Assembly (NCBI RefSeq): GCF_016587415.1
Contig: NZ_BNJI01000001.1
Coordinates: 372,001 to 436,000, forward strand
Origin: Ktedonobacter sp. SOSP1-85
GTDB taxonomy: Bacteria > Chloroflexota > Ktedonobacteria > Ktedonobacterales > Ktedonobacteraceae
Length of the DNA stretch: 64,000 bases
Direction of reading: 5' to 3'
Shown here one piece after another: positions 9,453 through 16,934 of the stretch (position 1 is its first letter; every line of letters begins with the position of its first letter). The translations under genes were made by a program, and so were the position numbers. The notes below the pieces were generated by a model. The model ran no database searches, was not told the DNA's origin, and saw nothing but the letters and a program-made list of their open reading frames with translations.

Positions 9453-9490
9453 AAAAGCACCTGGATTAGAGACTTAACTCCAGGTTCTTT
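9453..9490. terminator. Bidirectional terminator between Roco and HD genes
   Basis: A 12-bp stem (9453-9464 with 9479-9490, one mismatch) has a T-rich tract on either side. It serves the Roco gene on the plus strand and the HD gene on the minus strand. Its arm AAAGCACCTGGA recurs in the terminator at 10103. Confidence 0.85.
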
Positions 9491-9538
9491 CTTTCTATCT
9501 GCTATAGATTGTGACTGCGAAGTAGTTCCTGTGTGTGT

Positions 9539-10054
9539 TCAAACACTTGCCGCAATTGAGGCGTAGCCTAGCGTATAGCTTGGCACTACAATATCTGTCT
9601 CTCCATAACGACTCAAAATATCGGCTATGCGCTCCTCAAAGCTAACGCGCTGGCCTTGAGGACCTGTAGTCATATCACAGTAGTTGAGCGCTTCCGCAAG
9701 TGGCGAGTGCTCACGAAGGAACTGCGCAAGTTCGCTTTCGAGTCCTCGAAAGCGTGCTTCAAATTGGGATTCTGAATGATGTGCGACGAGGTAGGCCAGG
9801 CGTTCATATCCTTGTGCTCGTAAATAGATGGCTCCGTCAATAAGATGGAACCCTGCTCTCTTAAGCTCTGGCGCATATCCAATATCATGTAGATAAGCAG
9901 CTGCCATGAGATACTCTCCTTCGCTCTCACCAAATACTTGGCTTACCCAGCGAGCTTGTTCTACTACACTTTGTACATGGAGCCAACGATTCCCCAAAGA
10001 ACTGATGAGGCATATCGCCTGATCAGAAGCCCATATTGCGATGGAATTACTCAT
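9539..10054 (-). CDS. HD-domain phosphohydrolase-like protein
   Basis: 171 residues with the metal ligands of the HD superfamily: His26 in WLHVQ, the HD pair in YLHDIGY at ~55-56, His-His in LVAHHSES and a later Asp in NYCDMTTG. Such proteins hydrolyse phosphate esters such as nucleotides or (p)ppGpp; the substrate cannot be read. AAAGG lies 9 bases upstream of the ATG. It is a monocistronic gene between two related terminators. The position beside a putative signalling GTPase and a defence cluster is suggestive only. Confidence 0.85.
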   Translation of the reverse strand: MSNSIAIWASDQAICLISSLGNRWLHVQSVVEQARWVSQVFGESEGEYLMAAAYLHDIGYAPELKRAGFHLIDGAIYLRAQGYERLAYLVAHHSESQFEARFRGLESELAQFLREHSPLAEALNYCDMTTGPQGQRVSFEERIADILSRYGETDIVVPSYTLGYASIAASV

Positions 10055-10102
10055 GCTCGTATACCTTTCAAAAAGGGGCTTTTATGCTTGGTTGTAACAT
10101 AA

Positions 10103-10142
10103 AAAGCACCTGGACGGAAAGAGTTTCTCATCCAGGTGCTTT
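10103..10142 (-). terminator. Intrinsic terminator after the HTH-GNAT gene
   Basis: A perfect 12-bp stem (10103-10114 with 10131-10142) is followed on the minus strand by a T run. It lies 35 bp after the stop codon of the gene ending at 10177. Confidence 0.9.
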
Positions 10143-10176
10143 CTTTAGAAAGCTTTCTTTAAGGAGCCTTGCGATG

Positions 10177-11040
10177 TTAAGGCTTTTCTGTGATCTCTGG
10201 TGCTGGTAAGGAGATGTCCCATTCATCGTCACTTTCCATCTTCTTAAAGATTTCCTGCACTATAGGCATTGCCTTCTTGATATCTTTCAGATAATAGCCC
10301 TTTCTCTGGTTGGGACTTAAGGTAATACCTAGCTCCTTAACTAACTTCTTCCCTTCTGGCGTCTCGTCTTCGAGTGCGTGAAACCCCAGTTTTCTTAGCA
10401 GCTTTTCTCCCTCGTCTGTAGCAGCCACTGCATACCAATTTTTGATATCGTGCTGTTGAGCCAAAGAGAGTCCCCACTGAATAGTATGGAAAAGCAGAGA
10501 TCGGCCTCTCTCCTTATCTGTTACAACATTTCCGGTTGGAAATATCGAAATGGTGGCTGCATAAATGGATAGTTCGGAATCAGACCATTTTCTAATTGCC
10601 CAGTCAGGAATACGCTTTTCTCGTATCTTGTCATTTATCAGAGCGTGAATGGTGCTCTCTTCTAGAGGGACAAATGTAACCGTACCTGCTAATTCATCAC
10701 CCTCTTTAAGCATCATGAATATCTCGTTATTCTTTTCTTTCCACTCCAATGCTCTCCTGTAACTGATGATATCCTCATCGCCGTACAGTTCCCGGTCATA
10801 CTCAATAGCAGTCCATAAGTCGGCATTGGTAGCTTTATCGAAAGTGCGATTGACATTAGAGCCTCGATATAACAATCGAACATGGGCATCAATAGCCTCT
10901 TTAGGAAATTTTCTTCCCCTTGTGCGTCCCTTTTCGAGTATGCTTGGTATAGTTCCTGCTTCAACCTCTTTGTAAAATGTGGTTTTTGCCATGTTGAGAA
11001 GCTTCATTGCCTCTTCTGCTGTATAAAATTGCCTCTCCAT
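10177..11040 (-). CDS. HTH-GNAT protein: excisionase-type DNA-binding domain fused to an acetyltransferase-like domain
   Basis: 287 residues from the ATG at 11040, which has CGGAG 10 bases upstream; an ATG at 11070 in the same frame lacks a ribosome site. Residues ~1-55 (YTAEEAMKLLNMAKTTFYKEVEAG) form a MerR/excisionase-like winged helix. Residues ~75-230 look like a GNAT N-acetyltransferase (IFMMLKEGDELAGTVTF, then RGRSLLFHTIQWGL and KLLRKLGFHAL). The gene is transcribed away from the integrative element. A minus-strand TATAAT stands at 11096-11101 and the intergenic repeats lie just upstream, so it is the natural candidate for the regulator that binds there. The acetyl acceptor is unknown. 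Confidence 0.72.
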   Translation of the reverse strand: MERQFYTAEEAMKLLNMAKTTFYKEVEAGTIPSILEKGRTRGRKFPKEAIDAHVRLLYRGSNVNRTFDKATNADLWTAIEYDRELYGDEDIISYRRALEWKEKNNEIFMMLKEGDELAGTVTFVPLEESTIHALINDKIREKRIPDWAIRKWSDSELSIYAATISIFPTGNVVTDKERGRSLLFHTIQWGLSLAQQHDIKNWYAVAATDEGEKLLRKLGFHALEDETPEGKKLVKELGITLSPNQRKGYYLKDIKKAMPIVQEIFKKMESDDEWDISLPAPEITEKP

Positions 11041-11095
11041 AAAACGAGTCTCCGTGCGGTCTAAGAGCATTTGTGATCTTGCGTTCTTCCGGACT

Positions 11096-11183
11096 ATTAT
11101 ACCATGGACTTAATCTTTTTAACTCCATGTTTTTGAACTTGCGAACTTAAAGACTTGACAAACCAATAGAATGCGCTTAAACT
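11096..11183. promoter_or_regulatory. Divergent promoters between the HTH-GNAT gene and the element
   Basis: On the plus strand TTGACA (11155-11160) and TAAACT (11178-11183) are separated by exactly 17 bp and point into the element. On the minus strand TATAAT (11101-11096) with a TTAAAA 16 bp upstream points to the HTH-GNAT gene. Confidence 0.7.
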
Positions 11184-11212
11184 TGTAATTGAACTTGCGA
11201 ACTTAGAAACTT
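11133..11212 (+). repeat. Two 24-bp direct repeats, probable operators
   Basis: Copies at 11133-11156 and 11189-11212 match at 22 of 24 positions; each starts TTGAACTTGCGAACTTA. They lie 56 bp apart. The first overlaps the plus-strand -35 box and the second lies just after the -10 box, as expected of repressor sites. Each carries the half-motif GAACTT twice. Iterons or integrase arm sites are the alternatives. Confidence 0.65.
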
Positions 11213-11502
11213 AAGTCGCACGGAACTTTAACAATGGGAATATGATTTCGCTACCGAACGAGCACTGGCGCGTACGTGTACACGGCGTGCTGGGCTGGCG
11301 AATGGGGTCAGACAATGGAAGCTCAGGCTTCTATCGTATGTTGCAAAGCAGCGATTACGCCCACGGTAGCACGCGGCTGGTAAAGGCCGTTCACAAGCAC
11401 TGGCCAGGAAGAGGAAAGGAGGGTATCAACGCTTCCCCTGGTGCTTGTGCAAACTTCCCCTCTTAGAGGTTGAGTTCTGGCAGTTCTCATGAGGTGCTAG
11501 GA
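11213..11502 (+). other. Leader region without a supported gene
   Basis: A frame from 11242 (74 codons) has no proper ribosome site and no family resemblance. The DNA contains an imperfect hairpin with arms AAGCAC and GTGCTT (about 11395-11450). It is most simply read as a long untranslated leader of the gene at 11552. Confidence 0.4.
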
Positions 11503-11532
11503 CTGAGCCCGATAGGAGGCTCAGCTAGTTTT
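11503..11532 (+). terminator. Hairpin with T tract directly before a ribosome site
   Basis: The stem CTGAGCC (11503-11509) / GGCTCAG (11518-11524) is followed by CTAGTTTT and, a few bases later, by AAGGAGGT of the gene at 11552. It is a weak intrinsic terminator in leader position. Confidence 0.55.
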
Positions 11533-11551
11533 ACAAGGAGGTCTATCGGCA

Positions 11552-11902
11552 ATGAGCAATGGCGACCCAGGAGAAAGCAGCGCCTTTTGCTCTGAGCTCC
11601 CATCTTTTGAAGAAGTGAGCCAGGTCTTACAGCAGCTTGGTTTTCGCCTGGTTCGCCAGATGAGGGCAAGGACATGGAAGCACGTTCCTTCACTCCCAGC
11701 CCAATACCACTACCGCCATCAGAAAGACGAAAAGTGCGAAGTGATCTTTCTGGCTGGAGAGGATCACGACGACGATGAGCACAATTTACCCGCCCATCAA
11801 TCCCGCTTCTTTGGCTGGTCAGGACGTGACCCACAGTTGTACCAGCGTGTCCAGTCAGAACTTTCCCAGCACTGGCCGCTCACATGGCAGGCTTCGGCCT
11901 AG
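11552..11902 (+). CDS. Hypothetical protein of the element
   Basis: 116 residues with a strong AAGGAGGT 10 bases before the ATG. Residues 17-85 read as a small alpha/beta domain (SFEEVSQVLQQLGFRLVRQ, then EKCEVIFLAG) followed by an acidic His-rich stretch (GEDHDDDEH). There is no signal peptide or membrane segment. I do not recognise the family. It is the first translated gene after the element promoter, so an early or regulatory role is possible. Confidence 0.6.
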   Translation: MSNGDPGESSAFCSELPSFEEVSQVLQQLGFRLVRQMRARTWKHVPSLPAQYHYRHQKDEKCEVIFLAGEDHDDDEHNLPAHQSRFFGWSGRDPQLYQRVQSELSQHWPLTWQASA

Positions 11903-11928
11903 CACGATTTTTAGGAGGATCATCGCCT

Positions 11929-12207
11929 ATGGCAATCACATCACAACAGTTAACCCAGGTCGAGCAACTTCGGAAGAATATCCTCGATACCGTGAACCAG
12001 GGGGTCGAGGATGAGTACCTGTTGGCAACCTACAACGGTCTTCTGAGACACCTCGATAAGCGTCTCCCGGCGATTAAGCACCGTGTCGAGGGTAACTCTT
12101 ATAAGAACGAAAGCCGTGAGATCGTCCGTCGCCAGCGCCAGGCACGCGGCCAGAAAAATGGCGCTTCGTCTGGCAATGCGCCAGGTTCCGCGCAAAAAAC
12201 GGCCTAG
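11929..12207 (+). CDS. Small basic helical protein
   Basis: 92 residues from the ATG at 11929, chosen because TTAGGAGGAT stands 10 bases upstream; earlier in-frame starts lack a site. The first 60 residues are helical (ITSQQLTQVEQLRKNILDTV) and the last 30 are rich in Arg, Lys, Gln and Gly, as in a nucleic-acid binding tail. The function is unknown. It follows the preceding gene by 26 bp, probably in one operon. Confidence 0.6.
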   Translation: MAITSQQLTQVEQLRKNILDTVNQGVEDEYLLATYNGLLRHLDKRLPAIKHRVEGNSYKNESREIVRRQRQARGQKNGASSGNAPGSAQKTA

Positions 12208-12224
12208 TTTGCTCTCAGTTTTCC

Positions 12225-12280
12225 TCGGGGGTTTTCGTCGCAGTGACTTCGCAGTCACCTCGCAGGAGCCCCCGATTTTG
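12225..12280 (+). terminator. Nested hairpin with T tract
   Basis: The outer stem TCGGGGG (12225-12231) / CCCCCGA (12269-12275) encloses an inner GTGAC/GTCAC hairpin and is followed by TTTTG. The region 12281-12399 is the leader of the membrane protein gene. Confidence 0.55.
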
Positions 12281-12399
12281 AGCTCAAAAAGACACTTTTT
12301 TGTAGTACGGAATAGGGACACTACTACACATTTAATTTTTCCCTCTCGCATTTCCTGACAGTTTTCCATCACGTTTTTCAGTGAAAGGATACACGGAAT

Positions 12400-13341
12400 A
12401 TGGCACGAAAGCTTGCAGGGTTTCGCGATTGGGTCGGCTCACAATGGCGGCGAATGGGCAGTGGGTTTAACCAACGGAATCAGAGCCGGCGCAATCATTC
12501 TCTCCCTGATCCTAAAGAGGATCCCGAGACCCCGCGCACGACCTCGGAACGCCTGGAGCAACGTTTTGAGGATATGATGCAAGAAATCGATCAGCTCAGC
12601 CAGAACCACTATAGTCTGGAAGAACATGCCGAGTATAGTTGGATCGTGCTGGTGCGCCTGGTCGTTCCTCTCATCTTCTTCCTCTCCTTTGGCTATGAGG
12701 ATGGCCTCTTCATGACAGGATTTAGGGATTTCTCCTGGGAACGCTTCATCCTGATCATGTATGTGATTGGCTACGCGCTGGAGGGCTTGCGTGTAGCGAT
12801 GGTGTACTCGATGAACTTCAGCAAGTCCGAAGAGCGCAAGAAAGCCTACAAAGCGCAGCTGATCATTTGGGCCGTGATGAGTCTGGGCTGTGGCGTTGCC
12901 CAACTGGCATCAGCCATCGTCATTCAGGCGCTTGGTGGCGATCAATCAGTAGCAGGCGATAGCGCGATTGCCCAGGGCGCGAAGGCGATCATGGCAACCA
13001 TTCCCTGGTTGGTTTATGCAGCCATCGCCATTCGCGTGGTCCTTTGTGCAGTCGCGGACTGGGCCTGTAGTGGACACCTGCACAAGAAGAAAGAGACCAT
13101 CGAGCAAAAAGTCGCCAAAATCACGACCAGGGCCACAAATCTCTCAACCGTCATCCAGTCACAGATCAATGCCCAGTCGATGATCGATAACGCCAGGCAA
13201 TTTCAAGCGATGGTTCAGAACCAGCGCGAGGAGTTGCAGGAACTGCGCGCCCAACAAAAGACGGTGTTCGATGTCGTCTTTCAGGCTGGGATGCGTCAAA
13301 TCAATCGCGTCGCTGAGGAGATGCCTGAAGATGACGCCTAG
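12400..13341 (+). CDS. Four-helix membrane protein with coiled-coil tail
   Basis: 313 residues. A basic, Pro/Arg-rich cytoplasmic start (1-45) is followed by a short coiled coil (50-70) and four hydrophobic segments at about 80-100, 112-135, 148-173 and 195-222. Residues 228-305 are a long coiled coil rich in Gln. AAAGGA lies about 12 bases before the ATG. The layout resembles membrane-anchored scaffold or conjugation-accessory proteins, but no family motif is visible. Four downstream genes follow at short spacing. Confidence 0.65.
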   Translation: MARKLAGFRDWVGSQWRRMGSGFNQRNQSRRNHSLPDPKEDPETPRTTSERLEQRFEDMMQEIDQLSQNHYSLEEHAEYSWIVLVRLVVPLIFFLSFGYEDGLFMTGFRDFSWERFILIMYVIGYALEGLRVAMVYSMNFSKSEERKKAYKAQLIIWAVMSLGCGVAQLASAIVIQALGGDQSVAGDSAIAQGAKAIMATIPWLVYAAIAIRVVLCAVADWACSGHLHKKKETIEQKVAKITTRATNLSTVIQSQINAQSMIDNARQFQAMVQNQREELQELRAQQKTVFDVVFQAGMRQINRVAEEMPEDDA

Positions 13342-13359
13342 GAAATGAGGTGAGCACGC

Positions 13360-13938
13360 ATGCCTAAACGGCGCTACTGCCAGTACACCCTTGAGGATAC
13401 GCAACGGGCCATTCAGCACCAGCAGCGGCAACTAGGCGTGCGCATTCTTCCTGGCTCCGCCTCTAGTAACGGGCGGCGTATCCGCATCTACTCCGAGAAG
13501 CACCGGCGCGAACTGTGGGTTGTCATCCTGGCCCGCTCGTCTGATTGGTATAAGTTTTGTTTGAACACCTATAACAGCGGCATGGAAGCGGCAGTAGTGG
13601 GGACTCACGACAGTTGCCTCTCAGTTCCCGTCCTGGCCATGGACAGCCTGGAATGGTACGAGCCCTACAAGACACGCTTCGAGCAATCGCTTCCTCCCAC
13701 CAAAGACTTTCACCTTCCCGATAAACCTGACAAGTTTGACCGGCTCCGGCGCGGTCACTATGGGCATTGCGTCTTTGTTGGAGCCCTCATTGTTGGCCGC
13801 AAGGAGGCTGTAGAGCGATTAATGAAACTTCCCGAGCGCACGCGCTTTGATCTGGAAGCGGAAGTAAAACGCCTGCGGCATCGGCGGCCAGGTCGTCCCC
13901 TGAAGCTATGGGATAGCGAAGAAAAAGGAGAAGTTTAA
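13360..13938 (+). CDS. Hypothetical protein, 192 residues
   Basis: Starts with an ATG after GAGGTGA. Composition is mixed alpha/beta with a basic end (RLRHRRPGRPLKLW). The central LWVVILARSSDWYKFCLNTYN segment may be a beta-rich core. I recognise no motif. It ends 1 bp before the HTH gene, which suggests translational coupling. Confidence 0.55.
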   Translation: MPKRRYCQYTLEDTQRAIQHQQRQLGVRILPGSASSNGRRIRIYSEKHRRELWVVILARSSDWYKFCLNTYNSGMEAAVVGTHDSCLSVPVLAMDSLEWYEPYKTRFEQSLPPTKDFHLPDKPDKFDRLRRGHYGHCVFVGALIVGRKEAVERLMKLPERTRFDLEAEVKRLRHRRPGRPLKLWDSEEKGEV

Positions 13939-13939
13939 C

Positions 13940-14128
13940 ATGAGTAGCGAACTCTTAACTGTTTCTGAAGTGGCTCGTATCCTGCGCGTCGATGATACCA
14001 CGGTACGCCGTTGGGTCAAGCAGGGCGCACTAGAGGCGGTGGTCTTGCCGCATGTGAACGCCCGCCAGGCGTACAGGATCAAGCGCGAAGCACTTAATAA
14101 GGTTCTTTCCAGTAGCGCGGCCTCTTAG
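13940..14128 (+). CDS. Excisionase-family helix-turn-helix protein
   Basis: 62 residues forming one MerR-like winged helix: LTVSEVARILRVDDTTVRRW, then a wing ending in AYRIKREAL. GGAG lies 10 bases upstream. Proteins of this type act as excisionases (directionality factors) or small repressors. A second such protein lies beside the integrase at 22711, so the two may divide these roles. Confidence 0.82.
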   Translation: MSSELLTVSEVARILRVDDTTVRRWVKQGALEAVVLPHVNARQAYRIKREALNKVLSSSAAS

Positions 14129-14216
14129 CACAGTTCTTACAAAAAAGACAAAAAAGCGCGGCTCTCTGAGACCTGTTTGGCGACATGGCAGAGATAGACC
14201 GCGCGTGTGAACCTTG

Positions 14217-14257
14217 AAGCCCACATGTTCAGAATAGTATAACATGTGGGCTTTCCT
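14217..14257. terminator. Strong bidirectional terminator before the wall-hydrolase gene
   Basis: A perfect 13-bp stem (14217-14229 with 14241-14253) with TTTCC after it. GGAAGGAGA of the next gene begins 8 bp downstream. Confidence 0.88.
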
Positions 14258-14276
14258 TTGGGAAGGAGACCCCATC

Positions 14277-14969
14277 ATGCCTATGCTTCAGTTGAACGGC
14301 CCGGCGACGTTTATTGTCGCAGTTGGCTTCGTGCTCGGTTTGATTCTCTTCGTGTGTTGGTATACCGATTCAGGCCCAAGGAGTAAAGGGGTAAGCATTC
14401 CCTTTCTGTTCCTGGGCGTGCTAATCATTATCGCGGCCCTCTGGCTCTCGCTCTCGTCCCAGGTGCTTCCGAAACTGCATACATTCAATCCGCTCCCAGG
14501 GCAAACAACCCTCTCCAGCTCCGAGATGATCACGGGCAAGCCCACGATCACAGCACAGCAGATTGATAGCATTCTTGCTCAAGCAGGATCACCCGCGAAG
14601 GGGCTAGGGTCCCTCTTCTATGACATTGGCGTCAATGCCGGTATCAACCCCGCCTATGCGCTGGCTTTCTTCCATCATGAGTCAAGCTACGGGCTTCGCG
14701 GCGTCGCGGCCCTGACGCACTCGATAGGCAACATCATTTGCACCAGGGGCTGGCCGCGATGTATCGGGCGCTTCCGCTCCTACACCACCTGGTCAGATGG
14801 CCTTATGGACTGGTACCGACTGATCAAAAATGAGTACCTGCCTCAAGGCTGGAATACGCTGACAACCATCATCGCGCACTATGCACCCACTTCTGATGGG
14901 AATAGTGAGCAGGCTTATGTCCAGGCAGTGAGTAGCGATGTACAGCGCTGGTCTCGTGGGCTGGTATAG
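14277..14969 (+). CDS. Membrane-anchored peptidoglycan hydrolase (glucosaminidase/lysozyme-like fold)
   Basis: 230 residues from the ATG at 14277 (GGAAGGAGA 8 bases upstream). Two hydrophobic segments at ~8-27 and ~39-58 anchor the protein. Residues ~95-230 resemble the GH73-type domain: ALAFFHHESSYG with the probable catalytic Glu, GNI, then a TTWSDGLMDWYRLI segment and AHYAPTSDGNSEQAY. It would cut glycan strands locally and may open the wall for DNA transfer or release. No other transfer gene is seen nearby. Confidence 0.72.
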   Translation: MPMLQLNGPATFIVAVGFVLGLILFVCWYTDSGPRSKGVSIPFLFLGVLIIIAALWLSLSSQVLPKLHTFNPLPGQTTLSSSEMITGKPTITAQQIDSILAQAGSPAKGLGSLFYDIGVNAGINPAYALAFFHHESSYGLRGVAALTHSIGNIICTRGWPRCIGRFRSYTTWSDGLMDWYRLIKNEYLPQGWNTLTTIIAHYAPTSDGNSEQAYVQAVSSDVQRWSRGLV

Positions 14970-14972
14970 CTC

Positions 14973-15281
14973 ATGGCTCGCTCATCACGACATTCCTCTT
15001 CTCATGGTCCTGGGCGCATCAATGCCCAGGCCACTGTCTTTTATCGCAAGCCCTTTGACCTGATGACTCCTGAAGAGGGTCAACGTTGGCTAGAGGGCTT
15101 GCGCGATCAGTTAGTACGCAAACAGCAGCGCGAACGGGCCTATCTCGACCGGAGGGCGGCCCGTGGCACGCATACCCCAACAGATGACGCTTATGAAGCT
15201 GATCAGATCCTTGAACGCGAACTGATCAGCCTTCTCGATAGGCTTCTTGAAGAAGCCAGGAAAGGGGAACACGAGCCATGA
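14973..15281 (+). CDS. Small charged helical protein
   Basis: 102 residues, helical from about 33 on (TPEEGQRWLEGLRDQLVRKQ) with many Arg and Glu. It starts 3 bp after the wall-hydrolase stop and overlaps the next start in an ATGA tetranucleotide, so it is translationally coupled on both sides. The family is unknown. Confidence 0.6.
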   Translation: MARSSRHSSSHGPGRINAQATVFYRKPFDLMTPEEGQRWLEGLRDQLVRKQQRERAYLDRRAARGTHTPTDDAYEADQILERELISLLDRLLEEARKGEHEP

Positions 15282-15514
15282 GCGAACAGTTATGGGATGT
15301 GCTTCTCAGCCAGCTGGCGCAAGCCCAGCAGCAAGCGCCACGCCTGTGTGTTGGGTGCTGGTACAAACAGCACGTGCTTCCCTTTCCCCCACAAGCCTCT
15401 TCGTGCCTTTGCCCTACCTGTGCAACTGAAACCAGAGAGCGAGGTCTCAGCCATGATGTGGCGACGCAGGCGCATGTATCCCCCTTGCTGGAAAGCCCTT
15501 TCTACAGCCTGTAA
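15278..15514 (+). CDS. Small Cys-rich protein
   Basis: 78 residues with CVGC at ~24-27 and CLCPTC at ~43-48, spaced like a zinc ribbon. It begins in the ATGA overlap with the previous gene. Its last 60 bases overlap the HNH gene in another frame. Function unknown. Confidence 0.5.
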   Translation: MSEQLWDVLLSQLAQAQQQAPRLCVGCWYKQHVLPFPPQASSCLCPTCATETRERGLSHDVATQAHVSPLLESPFYSL

Positions 15515-15797
15515 AGCGCGTGCGCAGTGGCGATGTGAGATATGCGGCGTACAACAAAAGGCTACACGAAGAAGTAAACGCACTGGCAACCCCTATACCG
15601 TGTGGCTTCACGCGGCCCACGTCAAACTTCACGATACGCTCAACTCCCAGCCCGCTTTGTTGTGTCTCTGCCCATCCTGCCATGGGTACTATGATTTCTT
15701 GCTCCGCTTACGTGAGCAGGGCATTCACCTGGAGCGCATCAAGCACCGTCGGCAAATAAGAAAGCGTATCGCCTCCCTCGTCTCGCAAGCAGCATAA
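15453..15797 (+). CDS. HNH-type nuclease-like protein
   Basis: 114 residues from the ATG at 15453 (GCGAGGT 8 bases upstream). It shows the treble-clef zinc pattern CEIC near residue 28 and CPSC near residue 75, with HAAHVKLHDT between them supplying the His pair of an HNH core. HNH proteins cut or nick DNA. The gene may act in replication or packaging of the element, or be a homing-type nuclease. Basic residues are frequent at both ends. Confidence 0.65.
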   Translation: MMWRRRRMYPPCWKALSTACKARAQWRCEICGVQQKATRRSKRTGNPYTVWLHAAHVKLHDTLNSQPALLCLCPSCHGYYDFLLRLREQGIHLERIKHRRQIRKRIASLVSQAA

Positions 15798-15806
15798 AAG
15801 CGTCTC

Positions 15807-15828
15807 GGCTCCCTCATGGAGCCTTTTG
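15807..15828 (+). terminator. Hairpin with T tract in leader position
   Basis: GGCTCC (15807-15812) / GGAGCC (15818-15823) followed by TTTTG. The ribosome site TAGGAG of the gene at 15845 begins 10 bp later. Confidence 0.7.
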
Positions 15829-15844
15829 ATAGTAGGAGAATGCT

Positions 15845-16366
15845 ATGAAGCAGCAAAAGCTTCCCCCTGGGTATGCAGTCGTCCAACTCGACGGCGAATG
15901 GTATCCCATCAAAATAGAAAAAATGCATCCAGAAGAGTTCATCTCCCTTGATCCCATCTTTGATGACGCTCTCGAAGATGCACGTTTCCCACGGCGGCAA
16001 GATGCCGTTGAAGCCTGCCTTCGCCATGAAAGCGATAAGATACAGCGCGAACAAACCAGCTGGTTCTGGCTAGCAGTGTACAGCGATGTCTACCCGGATC
16101 GCTGCGTACACTACATTGACGAGATTGAGGCACTCACCGGCAGGAAACCATATATCAGGTACGAGCACGGGAGCAGCCCCTACTGCTACAGCGTTGTGGT
16201 CAATGTGTACGCAGGTAGATGTCCTCACTGTCGGGCCTGGCAGGATGAGTGCTATATCTATGGCCTTACTATTGATGAGGCATTGGCCCAGGCCGCACAA
16301 GAAGCTTATGCGTCGCGCTGTCGCTGTCAGCGCATCGTTGAAGAGCACACCCAGGCGGTTGCCTAG
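15845..16366 (+). CDS. Hypothetical protein with a CPHC motif
   Basis: 173 residues. Residues 1-70 hold an acidic alpha/beta segment (GYAVVQLDGEWYPIKIEKM). The second half has CPHC near 128 and CRCQ near 160, a possible single zinc site. No family recognised. TAGGAG lies 6 bases upstream of the ATG. Confidence 0.6.
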   Translation: MKQQKLPPGYAVVQLDGEWYPIKIEKMHPEEFISLDPIFDDALEDARFPRRQDAVEACLRHESDKIQREQTSWFWLAVYSDVYPDRCVHYIDEIEALTGRKPYIRYEHGSSPYCYSVVVNVYAGRCPHCRAWQDECYIYGLTIDEALAQAAQEAYASRCRCQRIVEEHTQAVA

Positions 16367-16378
16367 AAGGGGAAACAC

Positions 16379-16600
16379 ATGCAGTACATCATACTTGCGA
16401 TGAACCCCTTCATCATTCTTGCCGTCCTGGTCTGGCTCTTGATTCTTGCCTCCATCTGTTCACGTAGCGGGCGTAGACGACGAGCACGCAAGGCTCAGGC
16501 GCGCATGTGGCGAGAGGCCGAAGCGCGTGGAGACATCACCATCCTTGATGACCGCGGTTCTGACCGCCCAACCATCGCCATGAAGAGGCGACGTGATTAG
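16379..16600 (+). CDS. Small single-pass membrane protein
   Basis: 73 residues: one hydrophobic helix at ~6-28 (FIILAVLVWLLILASI), then an Arg-rich cytoplasmic tail. AAGGGGA stands just upstream. It follows the previous gene by 12 bp. Function unknown. Confidence 0.6.
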   Translation: MQYIILAMNPFIILAVLVWLLILASICSRSGRRRRARKAQARMWREAEARGDITILDDRGSDRPTIAMKRRRD

Positions 16601-16620
16601 TACAGTATCGTATGCTAGCC

Positions 16621-16651
16621 AGCCCTTGTAGCGCCTGCTATGAGGGCTTTT
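16621..16651 (+). terminator. Repeat-type leader terminator, copy 1
   Basis: A 12-bp stem with two G-U pairs, arms starting AGCCCT and ending AGGGCT, closed by a GCCT loop and followed by TTTTC. Two related copies lie at 16904 and 18142. The ribosome site of 16674 begins a few bases later. Confidence 0.82.
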
Positions 16652-16673
16652 CTTATGGAGAAGTAAACAGCAA

Positions 16674-16880
16674 ATGGCAGAAGAATAATTGCAGCTAAGT
16701 GATCGTGTGCAGGTGATCGATCAATGGCCCAAAGGTGCAAAAGGAAAAGTCACCCAGTTTGTGCATGATCGTTCGTATGCAGAAAGTTTAGTGAAGGTCG
16801 TCTTTGACCGCCCCCATCGTTTAAAAGGCACGAGCTATCCCTCTTCCTGGTACAAACCTAGCAAGCTTCAGCGCATCTAG
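16674..16880 (+). pseudogene. Small gene with a stop at codon 5
   Basis: An ATG with GGAG 12 bases upstream is followed by three codons and TAA (16686-16688); the same frame then stays open for 63 codons (LQLSDRVQVIDQWPKGAKGK). The body looks like a KOW/SH3-like small domain (WPKGAKGKVTQF). Either a nonsense mutation inactivated it, or translation restarts at the TTG at 16689 directly after the stop. No ribosome site precedes that TTG. Confidence 0.55.
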
Positions 16881-16903
16881 ATCTTTCATTTAGTGATATA
16901 ACC

Positions 16904-16934
16904 AGCCCTTATAGTGCCTGCTGTAAGGGCGGTT
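16904..16934 (+). repeat. Repeat-type hairpin, copy 2
   Basis: Same sequence family as the copies at 16621 and 18142 but with GGCGGTT in place of the T run. It overlaps the 3' end of the pentapeptide gene, whose stop codon lies within its left arm. Confidence 0.75.

Noticed and set aside
11242..11466. 74-codon frame at the start of the element
   Set aside because: No ribosome site, no recognisable fold, and it lies in a hairpin-rich leader; kept only as a leader region.
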